A stretch of DNA of 64,000 nt from Prunus persica (taxonomy: Eukaryota; Streptophyta; Magnoliopsida; Rosales; Rosaceae). The notes beneath the pieces were generated by a model that was given only the letters and a program-made list of their open reading frames with translations, was not told the DNA's origin and did no database searches. A program made the translations under genes and the position numbers. Positions 1 through 12,226 of the stretch are shown here, piece after piece (position 1 is the first letter of the stretch; each line of letters begins with the position of its first letter). Where the stretch lies: assembly GCF_000346465.2 (NCBI RefSeq), contig NC_034012.1, forward strand, positions 4,693,655-4,757,654, in the 5' to 3' direction.

Positions 1-31
1 GCTACGGCGGAGTTGATCCCGGGATGTGACA

Positions 32-49
32 ATTTGGTATCAGAGCCAC
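32..49 (+). other. Primer binding site of the Cassandra TRIM
   Basis: TGGTATCAGAGC lies directly after the 5' LTR end and matches the 3' end complement of initiator Met tRNA, the usual primer of plant LTR elements. Confidence 0.8.
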
Positions 50-106
50 TCTGCCGTGTAGTGCGAGTGTGCCGACGAGAACGTCGGGCCCTTAAGGGGG
101 GTGGAT

Positions 107-379
107 TGTAAGATCCCACATCAACCAACGGAGAGGGGGTGATGTGCCTTATATGTGCACACCCGCATCCATCTAGCATGAGGCCTTTTGGGAGCTCACT
201 GGCTTCGGAGTCGTAGGAACTCCGAAGTTAAGCGAGTTGGGGGCTAGAGCAATCCTAGGATGGGTGACCCACTGGGAAGTTGCTCGTGAGCTCCTAGAAA
301 TAAAACCGTGAGGGCCAAAGAGGGGGGGCCCAAAGCGGACAATATCGTGCTACGGCGGAGTTGATCCCGGGATGTGACA
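107..379 (+). repeat. 3' LTR of the Cassandra TRIM
   Basis: The LTR runs from TGTAAGATCC to GGGATGTGACA. Its last 31 bases are identical to positions 1-31. It contains the 5S-like domain. Confidence 0.85.
190..294 (+). other. 5S rRNA-like domain within the TRIM LTR
   Basis: The stretch contains AACTCCGAAGTTAAGCG, an A-box-like region, then CTAGGATGGGTGACC and CTGGGAAGT, which match the internal control region and 3' part of plant 5S rRNA. The 5' third is diverged from genuine 5S. It is a retroelement promoter domain (pol III type in the known family), not a functional 5S gene. Confidence 0.8.
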
Positions 380-436
380 ATAAATGCAGTAAAACATCTG
401 AATCGATAAATAGTCAACAGGCGACGGAGGGGGGAA
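380..436. repeat. Remnant of WAKL upstream flanking sequence
   Basis: The segment with ATAGTCAACAGGCGACGG is nearly the same as 7136-7192, which lies just upstream of the first WAKL gene. It suggests that another WAKL copy or its flank once lay here, now separated by the TRIM and an LTR-like repeat. Confidence 0.6.
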
Positions 437-741
437 ATGTAACACCCTGACTCCAAATTTAATTCTTTATTAAATGTATTTAAGTGAAATTATAAATTTA
501 TCTTTGGGGTAGGGGTAAATTGGTTATTTTCTTATCCGGAAGGATTTTGGGACCACGACTGGTATTTTTGGGTAGGTCGTATTGAGACGAATTCGTAGAC
601 ACGCGGTAGGCTTGAATCGGAGTTGTAACGAAGAAGTTACGAGCAAAACATCATCAGTGACAAACTTGTAATTATTTCGAAAAGAGTTTGGTAAAAATCA
701 AAAATTTTCACCTTTAGCTCTCTTTCTCTCCTCGCGCGCTG

Positions 742-746
<5 letters not shown>

Positions 747-781
<35 letters not shown>
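747..781 (+). repeat. (CT)n microsatellite
   Basis: An uninterrupted run of alternating C and T inside the LTR-like repeat. A (GA)n tract occupies the matching place in the inverted copy near 55.16-55.20 kb. Confidence 0.9.
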
Positions 782-784
<3 letters not shown>

Positions 785-2059
785 CGAATCTCCCAGCTCC
801 GGCCACGGCAAAGGTCGGCACCGGTCCTATTAGCTTCGGCTCAAAGCCTCGAACCCGAACCACTTGTTTTCCCAGTCGAAAAACTCAATTCTCACCGACG
901 ATATCGACTGGTTTGAACCGGAGATTTTCTCGTCGTTGCGCCGTCGCCTCCGCTGCCCGATTCCGGTGAAAAAGGTGAGGTTTCTTCCTCTTTTTATCTG
1001 TTCTAGATGTCTGTTGCTTAGGATTGAATTGATTTTTTTAGTTTTGGCCTGATTTGAAAGTGAAATTCCGGCCAGTTGCGGTCCGAATTGGACCTCCTCG
1101 TAGTTGAAAAAAGTAATCCTCGTCTCGAGTAGTATCTAGGGTAGGAAGGAAGAGCGGTGGTATGGAGAATTTCCGACGCCGGAAATTATTCTACACACCC
1201 ACGCGCTGCCTGCGCTTGTGGTGGTGCGTGGGTGAGGGTGGTGAAGCCACATTTTATCTTGTTGTAATCCTTGTGTTGTCACGAGAGCGTAGGCGTGCTC
1301 GAATTCCAATTCGGATGTCGTTTGACTATCGAACGAATTTTCGCATATTGTGCGTTATCTTGGTTCGATAGGTTCTGACCGTTGGATCGTCTCCAAATTA
1401 AAATATGTTAATCTAGGCACTCTTAGAAACGTGTAGGAGTTCACTGATCGTGAATCGGAGTCCCGGATGTTTCGATTCAATAATTCAAAGTTATGGTTTC
1501 CGATAACCGTCTTTTCCTGATCAAACTTTCAAGACGTATTTTCTAATGTGTAGATGGACCTTAGAATACCTCGTTCAACGTACACGCACTGGGAACTTGG
1601 GGATTTAAATATTTAAATTATAATTTCCGTTTCGAAGTGTTTTATACTAATTAACGGTTCGTATCTCGAATTAGGTGCTCCGAACGCACGTACTCAGCAG
1701 GCGGGACCCTTTTAGGGTTAGGCAGCTTGGGACTATCTGTGAGTGGACTTTGTTTTCAATCATACACATGGTTTTATTGAGGAAAGATTTATGCATAATG
1801 CTTTAAATGGTATATTGGATATATTAATATGCAAATGTTGAATTTGATGTTCGTATAGCGCTTTGGCAATATATTGTAGGTTTGACATATTTCAGCATCG
1901 AGAGTATGTTTGTATGGATTTTGGGAAAAGGCTATATATATTGTCTATATGTGGGGTACTTGGGTTGTTGAGGTGAGATTGTGGAAGGACTTGAGTATGA
2001 GGAGTTGTTGAGAGAAGTTGTATGATTACACTATGTAAGCACCTTCCCCAGTTACTAGG

Positions 2060-2325
2060 CTTCCCACACATGGCGTTGGAATTTCCGGCGTGTGGGAAGA
2101 ACATGTTATTATTAGTCTCACACGTGACGTTGGATGTTCCGGCTTGTGAGACATTTCCCATACGTGGCGTTGGAATTTCCGGCGTATGGGAAGATTAGGT
2201 ATATTGCTTGGAATCATCACACATGTCGTTGGATGTTCTGGTGTGTGATGATGTAGTCTGCGCGCGTAGGACTTAGTATTGATGCTACACATGGCGTTGG
2301 ATGTTCCGGTGTGTGAGCTATGGAG
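2060..2325 (+). repeat. Array of five hairpins with a conserved loop
   Basis: Five units of about 40 bases each have a loop close to ATGGCGTTGGAATTTCCGGC. Flanking stems are self-complementary but differ between units: CTTCCCACAC with GTGTGGGAAG (2060-2099), GTCTCACA with TGTGAGAC (2115-2152), TTCCCATAC with GTATGGGAA (2155-2192), TCATCACAC with GTGTGATGA (about 2214-2253), and a weaker fifth near 2284-2318. Stems change together while the loop stays. Confidence 0.75.
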
Positions 2326-2740
2326 TTTCATCCCCCGGTTGGACCGCTCATCTCTAGACGCAGGATAGCACCTGAAAATCCTGCGGGCTAGTCAAACAAT
2401 CCCCAGGTTGGATTGTTTCCCCGATACCTAGGTAGTGAGAAGAATATGACATATATATATATAGGTGTGAGTGTAAAGTAATTAGAGCATATGTAGTGGG
2501 CTGGTAAGAGCAGTATAATATTGGGGATAAAGTTTATGGTTTGAGTGATTTTTGGGTTCAATGGGTTCAAGAGATTATTGTTTTTGAGCATTTGATTATG
2601 AATTATGAACATGCATGTCTTGAGCATTATTTTTACATGGTGGGGTTATTATGTTGTTTTAAATGCAAACTTTATTTTTGTCCACTCACATGTTTTCTGT
2701 TTTGCGCCCCCCAGACAGTAGTCGCTTAAGGAAGGTTGCA

Positions 2741-4051
2741 AGGGGTGTTTGAAAGCCGAATCGTTTACATCAATAGATTAGTCTTTGAGTAATTTCTTTT
2801 TACTCAACTGGTTGTCCTTGTAAACTAAATTCAGTAGAGGCTCTGTTATTGCCCATAACTGCTTCCTGAAATGTTTTACTGCTTAAAAGGCTTTCCTTGT
2901 CAAAAGGGGAAGGGAGGTTTTTTAAATGCCTTTGTAGCTGTTCCTGGTCTTTTGCTAGGTTTGCCCAGTGGATTTTGAAAGAAAGGTTAAGGTGATTGAA
3001 GTTTATTTTCATATAGAAAATGTCATAGAACTTACATTTGCTTTACAATGATGAAGTTTTTCAGCAGGCTTTCTACTCCGAATCAGCAGCTTATGCAATA
3101 CACTGACCGAACCAAAGCAAATGTTACGGTGTTTAACAGTACTTAATTCCAAAAGCTTTGAATGGGTGGCATTTTAGTTATTTCCCGCTTAATTTACAAC
3201 AGTGTATATTCTCTGTAGTTTTGAAAATAGTGTTTGTTCCATGTATTGTACGCAAATGAGAAAGGGTGTTGGGGGAATTCGGCATTAGAAATCAAGCCTG
3301 GCTAAGTGTTTTATATATGCACAATCTTTTCATAAAACCAAAAAATTAGCTCTAGTAAAATCTGTACGGAAAGAAACACTCAAGATTATCCAAATTAACG
3401 TATTTTGGGTAAAGGCACAGGAAGAGGGCTGTTCAAATTATCCTACAGATCTTTAGCGACGACTTTGATAGCCGCTTCTAAAGGCAAATTTTGCGATGGC
3501 TAGCGGCGAAAACAATCGCCGCTAAATGTAATTTCGTCACGAAATGTCCCTAAAACGCTGCAAGTCGCGGCAAAAGACCTGAAACCGTGGTTTAAAATTA
3601 GATTACCTAGTTTTTGCTGGTTGAACTGTTTTTCCATCTGTAAATCCGATTCTGACTTGGGTCCGAAGTCCACAGTCCAATCAAGAATGTTGGTTTATTG
3701 CAGAATACTGCTACATGTTGTATTCATTTGAGAAACGAATAATGCAGGTTACCAAAAGTTCGTCTTTAGACATTTGTAATTCAGATCCAACTCATTCTAT
3801 AGACATTTGCAAAATCATCTTGAACTGACAAGTGACAAATTCCCAACTGATATAACATGTAAATACTGTGTGCAAGACATATTGAGTTCAAAGAATCAAT
3901 AAACCAATAAGACCAACAAAGAACAGGATATACATCTAGTACATATTTATGCACATACAAAAAATATTTACAAGAGAATGAACAAATTAATAGTGGTTTA
4001 GATTCCCTAAACTACATGATCATTAGACACTAGCAACATTAAGTCAGTCAA
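2741..4051. other. Intergenic, no gene seen
   Basis: AT-rich DNA downstream of the first WAKL gene. A GC-richer patch at about 3451-3600 has self-complementary pieces around TAGCGGCGAAAACAATCGCCGCTA and looks like a decayed DNA-transposon or MITE fragment. No supported coding region. Confidence 0.5.
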
Positions 4052-5955
4052 CTATCGCCCATCATATGGCATTACCATTTGGATTTGCATGCTATCGTAC
4101 CCACTGGTTGTACCAATAGTTGCACCTCTAGAACCAAAATCACCTCTAACATCCACAAAATAAGCGTCTGAATTCATAGCTGAACCAAGTAAGTACTCAG
4201 TGTCTTCTGGACTTGAAACTTCAGATTTTCCCCATGGTTGCTTTGGTGTAACTCTCATTCCCTCTAGCTCCATTGCCACTTCTTTCATGCTAGGCCTGTC
4301 CTGCCCTTTTAACCTCACACATCTTTTTGCGACTTCTGCCACCTTTTTTAGTGTCTCAACGTTTCTCTCGTTGACTATGTCATCATCAAGAACCTCATTC
4401 AAGCGATCTTCCTCCATGAAACGAACAAAGAAGTTGGCTAGGTTTATGTCTTCCTCGGGCCTGGCGAAAGAAAGTGCCACTTTGCTTGTCAATAGCTCCA
4501 TAAGGACAACTCCGAAGCTATAAACGTCACTCTTTTCCGTCAGTTGATTCGTAAGGAAGTATTCGGGGTCTAAGTATCCAAGTGTTCCTTGCACTAACGT
4601 TGTTAGTTGAGTTTGATCTAGAGGGATCAATCTTGAAGCTCCAAAGTCGGACACTTTTGCCGTGTAATGTTCATCTAATAATATGTTTGTTGCTTTCACA
4701 TCTCGGTGGATAATTTGCATAAGAGCAGAGGAGTGTAAGTATGCTAGTGCTCCTGCTGTTTCTGTCGCTATATTCAATCGCAGCTCCCACGAAAGTGATG
4801 ATCTTTTGTCAATTTTTTTATGGATGTGCTCAGAAAGAGTGCCCTCAACAATGAACTCGTAAACCAGTAATGGCGCCGGTGTCTCTAAACAACAACCTAA
4901 TAACCTCACCACATTTCTGTGCTTGATTTGAGAAAGAACAATCACCTCATTAATAAAAACGTCACTCTGAGCTGGCGCACCATTAACTTTTGACTTCTTT
5001 ATGGCAACCACGCTGTTATCTGGTAATATTCCTTTGTAAACCGTTCCATAGCCTCCTTCACCAAGGATTCTACTTTCGTGGTAATTGTTCGTGGCCTTCT
5101 CAAGTTCTTCTGCTGTAAAGAGTTTTGTTGTTTCCATAGAGCCTCCTTGACTAGCGAGTTGTTGTTGTAATAATAAGCCGCCATTTTCTTTGAAGTATTT
5201 CTCTTTGAGTTTGATGAACTTTCTTCTCTGCATACCCCAATATATCCATAAACTTCCAACCAGTAAAAGCAAGAAGCCTCCACTGGCACCTGCAGATAAT
5301 TAAATAACATTACAACTATCTCATTTGATTTAAGAGTTTGTTATCGTCAAAGTGATATGTTATATCACAATGAAAATTTCATAAGTCTTCTTACTGAGAT
5401 TAATCAATATTTATAAGTTGTTAAAAATGTTTAGTACTAAAAAGGGAAAACTTCCAATATATATTATATTAAAAGGACTGAAATTGGAACAGCAGCTAGC
5501 ATGACTTATGTGTGGATTTCTTATTCTGTAATAATAAGGAAAAACGTTATGAGAATTTTGGATTCGGATCCGAAATTGTCAGTAAAAATAAATTTAGGCT
5601 ATGATTTTATGATGCATGTTACCATGTAAATTAAGAGGCATACCCAATGAAATAACGAGCGGGAGAATGATCTTTGAACTATTGTTGTCTTTGATGCATT
5701 TCTTTTCATCCATGACGTCATTTTTGTACCCTTCGGGACATTTACAAGAATAATTTCCCAGTAAATTTATGCACGTTCCGATAGGGCAGGGGTTTGAATC
5801 CTTGCACTCATCAGTATCTGAAAGATAGTATGGAAAGCCAAACATCAGGTAAAATGCCAATTTTAGCTTTTCCAGCATCAACGTAACTTAGGTAAAAACC
5901 GAATGTAGTATTCTTGGAAGAAAAAAAAGTTCGAATATTTAGCAGGAAATATTGA

Positions 5956-6003
<48 letters not shown>

Positions 6004-6886
6004 GGCAACCATCTGGGTGGTATGGATTCCCTTGGTAACCTGGCATGCACTTGCAAATGTAACCTGCCGACCCAACAGTAGTACAGTTGCTATTTCCCTT
6101 GCATGCAAAACCTTCGCTCTTTTTAGCTGTGTCACATGACTGATTCCCAATTTCCCAATTAAGAACCGCCGGAAGCAAACTTTTGTTGTTCATCAGTTGC
6201 AAACTCGTACGACTGAATTCGAAGCGGTCAGCTTGCACAATAAACGCGTAGCTGCAAGGGTTAGAGTCCCATATGCCCGTGCGATTTGTAGGGCTTGTCA
6301 ACATGACAGTCTGATTTTTCAGTCCGCTAGGGATGGACACTTGGCAACAGCCTACGCCGGAGCAAGTATCCTGCTCGTCAACAGCCATATCTAGACTATC
6401 ACATATGGACATGCACCCCGTCGTGTACCGTTGGTTGCCCCGGTAGCCAGTAAAATACGCTAACGTGTCGCAGCCAAGGGCGTAGAACTTGTTCTTGGTA
6501 TGGGAGATGGTGTAGGGAGGAGACACCTGCAGCCTGGGGACGATTCCGCTGGTCCGGTTTCCCTGAGCGTTGTAACAGTCTTCGGCTACATATTGCAGAA
6601 TTTGGAGCTCGCCCTCTTCAAGGGATATGTTGGTGATTTTGATATTGCTTGTCTTCAAATTTGCTGTTGGGGGCTGGGTGGATTGGTTGCAAGTGATGTT
6701 GAATTCGGGTTGGAGGTAGCAGCCAGGGCCTATGCCAAATGGATATGGGATTGTGAGATTGCCACAATGATCTTGGCAGCCAGGCAGGGCTTGAGCTGCT
6801 GTTGCAATTGGAGTTGCTAATAGTAATATCACAACCAATTCCACCATGACCAAAGAGAGCTGCAAAATAATTAGTATCCTCTTCAT
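4052..6886 (-). CDS. Wall-associated receptor kinase-like protein (WAKL copy 1)
   Basis: Three exons: 6001-6886, 5644-5817 and 4052-5289, with GT-AG junctions and matching phase-1 joins (CAAG then AT; TTGG then GT), giving about 765 aa. The start is MKRILIILQL, followed by a hydrophobic signal peptide; 6886 is preferred to the upstream Met at 6991, which lies before the signal. Exon 1 holds the Cys-rich GUB_WAK galacturonan-binding domain ([13 protein letters not shown]) and a Cys-rich C part ending CKCMPGYQGNPY. Exon 2 (residues about 296-353) is an EGF module beginning [11 protein letters not shown]. Exon 3 has a membrane segment, then a kinase with GEGGYG (430-435), VAIKK lysine (451), HRD (548-550), DFG (568-570) and the activation-loop motif [14 protein letters not shown]. 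It would be a plasma-membrane RD kinase sensing pectin. Intron 1 has a (TA)n run at 5960-5999. The C-terminal motif YDSMQIQM is shared with the other copies. Confidence 0.9.
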
Positions 6887-7531
6887 ATTGTATGCATGCA
6901 GGCAGCAATTAAATCCTTGTAAGTAATAATATATGCTACAAATTGTGCTAATGTTTTGGGATGATTTTTGAGTGAAGAAAACAGCCAACAACGCTGGCCT
7001 TTTATGTGGAAGGAATTAGGACGCGTGGTGGCATTTTGGCTTATGTGGGAAACGGTCTTTCTAATTAACTCATTTGTCTCTGTTCATGTTTTTTTTTTTT
7101 CACCCCGACTCGTTATTTTTCAAGAATTAGTATAAATAAATGCAATAAAACATCCGACGCGATAAATAGTCAACAGGCGACGGCGGGGGCGAAGTCAAGT
7201 CAAGTAATTTTATTAGAGTTGGTTTATTTTTTCTTTTAAAATTAGAAATGAGAATTGCTGAAAAGTTTTTGTGATGTTTATAAATGAAGGAAAAGGTTGA
7301 CCGGTAAACCTCCAAGAACTTATCAACCTTTACTGATTTCTAGAAAATTAAAAAAAATGGTAGATTTGATTAAGTCTGGGGTCATTTTTGAAAAAGTATA
7401 ATTTCTCAACTCATCATATATCACTGACAGAAAACACATCTTGAATTCATAACATAACCAATAAGACCAACAAAGAACAACATATTGGTTTATTTCTAGC
7501 ATATACATCGCAACTAGACCCTAGCAATCGA
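6887..7531. other. Intergenic between WAKL copies 1 and 2
   Basis: Contains the promoter side of copy 1 and the downstream side of copy 2. Positions 7136-7192 match the remnant at 380-436. No coding region seen. Confidence 0.5.
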
Positions 7532-10500
7532 TTATCGCCCATCACCATACGACGTTAACATCTGGATTTGCATGCTGTCATATCCGCTACTTGTACCACT
7601 AGGATGACCACAATCTGCTGCTGTATCATCCACACGATAAGCATCTGACTTGCCTGAACCAAGCAAGTGCTCAGTCTCTTCTGGACAATCAGCTTTCCCC
7701 CATGGATGTTTTGCCATAATTCTCATGCCTTCTAGCTCCAAGGCTACCTCTTTCATTGTAGGCCTTTCCTCCCCTTGTAACCTCAAGCATCTTTTCGCGA
7801 GAATGGCCACATTTTTCAGAGTCTCAATATTTCCATCGTTGACTATGTCATCGTCAAGAATTTGATTCAAGCGATCTTCCTCCACTGAACAAACAAAGAA
7901 GTTTGCTAGGTTTCTCTCTGCCTCAGGCCTGTCAAAACAAAGTGCTACTCTACTTGTTAGTAGCTCTGCTAGGACAACTCCAAAACTATAAACATCACTC
8001 TTTTCCGTTAGTTGATTTGAAAGGAAGTATTCGGGGTCTAAGTATCCGAGTGTCCCCTGCACTAAAGTTGTTAGTTGAGTTTGATCCACGGGAATCAATT
8101 TTGAACCTCCAAAGTCTGACACTTTCGCTGTGTAATTTTCATCTAACAGTATGTTCGTTGTTTTGACATCCCGGTGTATGATTGGCATGGAAGTGGAGGA
8201 GTGTAAGTATGCTAGTGCTCCCGAAGTTTCTGTTGCTATCTTCATTCTTAAGTCCCATGGAAGTGATGATCTTTTGTCCCTTATATTATGAATGTGGGCG
8301 AAAAGAGTGCCATTGGTGACGAACTCATAAACTAGTAAAGGAACTGGTGTCTCTAAACAGCAACCCAATAGCCTCACCACATTTCTATGGTTGATTTGAG
8401 AAAGAACAATCATCTCATTAACAAACTGCTCCTTCTGGGTTGAGGCACCAATTTTGGACTTCTTTATGGCAACCACTTTGTTATCTGCTAATATTCCTTT
8501 GTAAACAGTTCCATAGCCTCCTTCGCCAAGCACTCTACTTTCATGGTAATTGTTTGTGGCCTTTTCAAGTGCTTCTTCTGTAAAGATCCTGGTTGTCTCC
8601 ATAGAGTCTCCTTGGCTAGCAAGGTGTTGTTCTAACAATAAACCACCATTTTCTTTAAAGTATTTTTCTTTGAGTTTGATGAACTTTCTTCTTTGCAGAC
8701 CGCAATATAACCATGAAATTGCCCCCAGCAAAATCAATAACCCTGTGCTGACACCTGCACATAATTGAAAATCACAACTAAATTTGATTTTATTAATTTA
8801 CGTGTTTAGCTAATATTTTTTAGGGTGGGGAATTAAAGATAGATTGATAATAAGAAAAGCACATACATACAGAGCATATATTAATTGAGATACTCCATGT
8901 TGTGGCACTGGACTTGACTTAAAATAGACAAGAGTCATGCATGCCAACATATTGTATCCTACAAGTCCCACCTAAAAGGGTGAGACTTTAGGACGGACTT
9001 AGACTCAGGTTGAATTCAATCTAAACCGAATCACTAAACAAATTGAAAAAATCTTAGGAATCCAATAATCAATAACTTCACCTAGCACTTTTGATGAGGC
9101 ACATTAATTGGGCTGTTTCAACTTTCAATGATAGATGTTGCTTCTGTAGTCTAGATAGTGCTTAGGTTAGAATTTTGGATAAAAAAGATAAATAACATAA
9201 ATATGGGTGCTATATGTTAAAAATAAAAATAGATTAAAGTTCGAATTTTTGGCTATGATCATATATAAGGTGCATGTTAACATGTAAATAAAGCATACGT
9301 ACCTAATGAAATGATAAGCAGGAGAATGGTCTTTGATCGATTGTCTTTGCTGCAACTCTTCGGATTCATGCCGTCGTTTTTATACCCTTTGGGACATTGA
9401 CAAGAATAATCTCCAGGGGAATTTACGCACACTCCAATACTGCAGGAGTTTGAAGCCTTGCACTCATCAATATCTGAAAAGAAAATAAAACCCATATGCA
9501 TCATCCCAATTTTGAGCTATAACATCCGACGGAGTTTTTCTATATTAAGGATGCCCATACTGCCTTTCCGTCTATATTTAAGTTCATACTTAAAGGACTA
9601 TACGTGTACACCCTGCAAAACTATTTATGTAATTTTACATAGAGCTTTAGAAGAGGGATCCCCTTCTTTGCAAAATCTGGTACACACCTTGGCAACCATT
9701 GGGGAGGTAAGGGTTCCCTTCATAACCTGGCAAGCACTGGCAAATGTAACCTGTAGAGCGATTATTGGGTTTGACACACTTGCTATGTGCCTTGCATAAA
9801 GAATTCTGAGTCGCCTCTTGAGCTGCATCGCATGGCTCATTTCCAATTTCCCAGTTAAGGATCATTGGAAGCTGCTCTGTGTGGTTGACTTGTTGAAAAC
9901 TTGTCTTGGAGAATCTGAAGTGGCCTTCTTGCACAACAAAGGCGTAGCTGCAGGGGTTAAAGCTCCTAATATACGTATGATTGTAATAGCTTCTCAACGT
10001 CACAGTACGATTTTTAAGACCGTCGGGGATGGAAGTTTGGCAACACCCGATGCCAGAACAAGAGTCTTGCTCAACACTGTTGAGGCTGTCACACAAGGAC
10101 ATGCAACCGGTGATGAATCTTTCTTGGTTTGCACGGTAGCCTCTAAAAGTTGCATAAGTATCGCAACCAACGGCCATGAACTTGTTTTTGGTACCGGAGA
10201 TGGTGTAAGGAGGAGCCACCCAGAACTCCGGGGTGTTGTAGCTATTGTTGCCCAGCTCGTCGTAGCAGTCATAGGCCCTATACTGCTGTACTTGGATCTC
10301 ACCGAGATCCACGGATATGTTGGTAACAGGAATGTTGGTTGTCCCCAAGAATGCTATTCCGTTAGCCGCGCATGTGATGAAAAACTCAGGTGCCATGTAA
10401 CACTTTTTAGTAACGCCAAATGGGTATGGAATTGTGACATTTCCGCACTTGTCCAGGCAGTTTGGGAGAGCTAATTGAGCTGCTGTAGCCGCCACCGCTG

Positions 10501-10552
10501 CCATTACCAACGAGACTTGCATAATAAGCATCCTCTCATGTAAGAATGGCAT
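7532..10552 (-). CDS. Wall-associated receptor kinase-like protein (WAKL copy 2)
   Basis: Exons 9688-10552, 9303-9473 and 7532-8754 join in frame to about 752 aa. The start MPFLHERMLIMQ precedes a hydrophobic signal peptide; MPFLHERML aligns with MALHERML of the copy at 27.6 kb. The GUB_WAK domain includes CGNVTIPYPFGV. The EGF exon reads DIDECKASNSCSIGVC. The kinase exon has a membrane segment (LILLGAISWLY), [30 protein letters not shown], and DFGGS where most copies have DFGAS. The tail keeps YDSMQIQM. Same orientation as its neighbours and about 650 bp from copy 1, so a product of tandem duplication. Intact by reading; expression unknown. Confidence 0.9.
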
Positions 10553-12226
10553 GGCATACTATATCCACAACTTAATTCCGTGTAGTATGGTTTATATTCT
10601 ACAAAACTATATGTTTGTTGAATTATGAGTGAAGAAACTGCTAACAAGCCTGGCCTTTTGTAGGCATATTATCCATGTAAGGAATGAGGACTGGTAGGGT
10701 CACGCCGTGGCTCAGGGGGCTAGCCTAGAGGATGTCCTCATCTTTACTAATTTGTCCGTTGATGCAAATGTCCCATTCCCGTTTTTCTATGTTGAAGTCG
10801 TCTGTATAATTTCCAATTACTTACCAAGTGGAAATTTGAAAAGGATATATGCATGTCAAATTCTTGTGCAGTAAAGACTGGTGCGCATGGCATTGGTCCA
10901 TCGAGAGTCATATGTCGGGTTCCAATAATGTTGCAGTCCATGGCCACATGCCTTGGAAAATTTACGCATTGATTGTGTCTATTTTTTGGACGATGCATGG
11001 TCCATGGAGATGGAATTTGAAAGCATCTGGCAGCCCCAACCTGTACGTTGCTAAAATATGAGAAGCTAGAATATGAGAATATGGGAGAATATGAGAATGA
11101 GAGAAGATAATTTTTCTGGTCGAGAGGGCTTGCTGTTCAAGCTATACATTAATTACAAGCAGGTGGTCTTGTGTCCTAATCCTGGACATTGCAGCTGTAC
11201 CTCATAGCTTCACCAACAGCCAACCTCTTTAATAATGTCAATAACTACCAAACAGTAGCCTACTAGCTACCAAGCCAATATTTCCTGCTTTCACACTTCC
11301 AACATTTATTGCTTTCACACACAAGCTAACACATGTTTGGGAGATTCTTTTGACGAGTCTGTAGACAGAATCATATGAACACGCTTCTTTTTGGGACAGG
11401 AGAAGAGTGAGGTGGGGCTCCAACCTTCAATAGTTGTTGGGTTGGGCTATGACCATATATCAAACCACTGAATAGTAGTCAGTAGCCTGAACTGATTGCA
11501 AGAAAAGAACAGCTTCTGTTTAATTGGTTGCTTATTTTGCCGTGTTTCCGTTTTCAACCCAAAGATTTTCTGAACTCTGACTAAATTGTACATTGTATTT
11601 GGGCTCCATCTGTCCCATTAAGTTCCTAAAAATTTAATTAACTGGTTCGTGATTAAATTTCAAAGAATTCAAGCTTGTTTACTTGTTTGTGGAATTTCAT
11701 GAAATTTGAATACTTCAATAAACTTGTGCAAATGGAAATTCTTACCTTTTTCGAGTCTTAATTTCCACTGCTGGTAAGTTATTTTGACAAGATTTCCTTT
11801 TGCATTTTGCAGGCTGAAGAAAGATGCCACCCGAAGTGTTTGATATTTACAAAGGCAACAAGTTCATCCAAGGATCTAGCTAGTGAAGTGTTTGATATGT
11901 CTGAATGGGGCTGCTTAAACTTACTAGTTGTGTAAGTCTTTTGCTTCCTTCCCATATGGCTTCCCAATTCCACTGGCATCGGGTTGATATTTGTATGTCC
12001 CTTTACTACGGCATCTGGTTGACTCTCATTTTGCAATTAAATGCATGCAAAGACATCTCTAATTGAAAAAAAGATCAATTCAATTCTCAACTGATCATAT
12101 ATCACTGGCAGAGAGACATCTTGAATTACAAACATCTAAATAAACTGAAAATGCCAACAAAGAAGAGGACATAGGTTTACATTTTCTAGACTACAACACT
12201 ACAGAAACAAGTCAATAGATTATCGA
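10553..12226. other. Intergenic between WAKL copies 2 and 3
   Basis: About 1.7 kb of AT-rich sequence without a supported gene. A short run of related units (AGAATATGAGA, 11060-11100) is present. Small open frames here show no recognisable motif. Confidence 0.5.

Larger units (their letters stand above)
1..379 (+). mobile_element. Cassandra-type TRIM retrotransposon, 3' part
   Basis: Positions 1-31 repeat the last 31 bases of the LTR that ends at 379, so the window opens inside the 5' LTR. A tRNA-Met type primer binding site (TGGTATCAGAGC, 35-46) follows, then about 60 bases of internal sequence, a purine tract (91-104) and a complete 273-base 3' LTR (107-379) starting TGTAAGATCCCACATC and ending GATGTGACA. 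There is no coding region. Tiny internal domain, LTRs with 5S-like sequence and a Met PBS define the Cassandra TRIM group. The element abuts 57 bases (380-436) that also occur upstream of the first WAKL gene, so it appears to have landed in WAKL flanking DNA. Confidence 0.85.
437..2740 (+). mobile_element. Large LTR-like repeat (probable Gypsy-type solo LTR or remnant)
   Basis: It begins TGTAACACCCTGACTCC, a common start for large plant Gypsy LTRs. It is homologous, in inverted orientation, to 53.3-55.45 kb: shared blocks include the region around 540-660, the (CT)n tract, the segment around 1310-1480 and the hairpin array. No open protein of retroviral type is present. The 3' boundary is uncertain; the text after about 2740 no longer resembles the other copy. 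The short open frames inside are not credible genes. Confidence 0.6.

Noticed and set aside
190..294. Functional 5S rRNA gene
   Set aside because: Only the internal promoter and 3' part match; the sequence lies inside an LTR with a PBS and purine tract, so it is a Cassandra element.
9818..10474. Plus-strand open frame of 218 codons
   Set aside because: It lies wholly antisense to exon 1 of WAKL copy 2, whose minus-strand frame has a signal peptide, conserved Cys pattern and splice sites.
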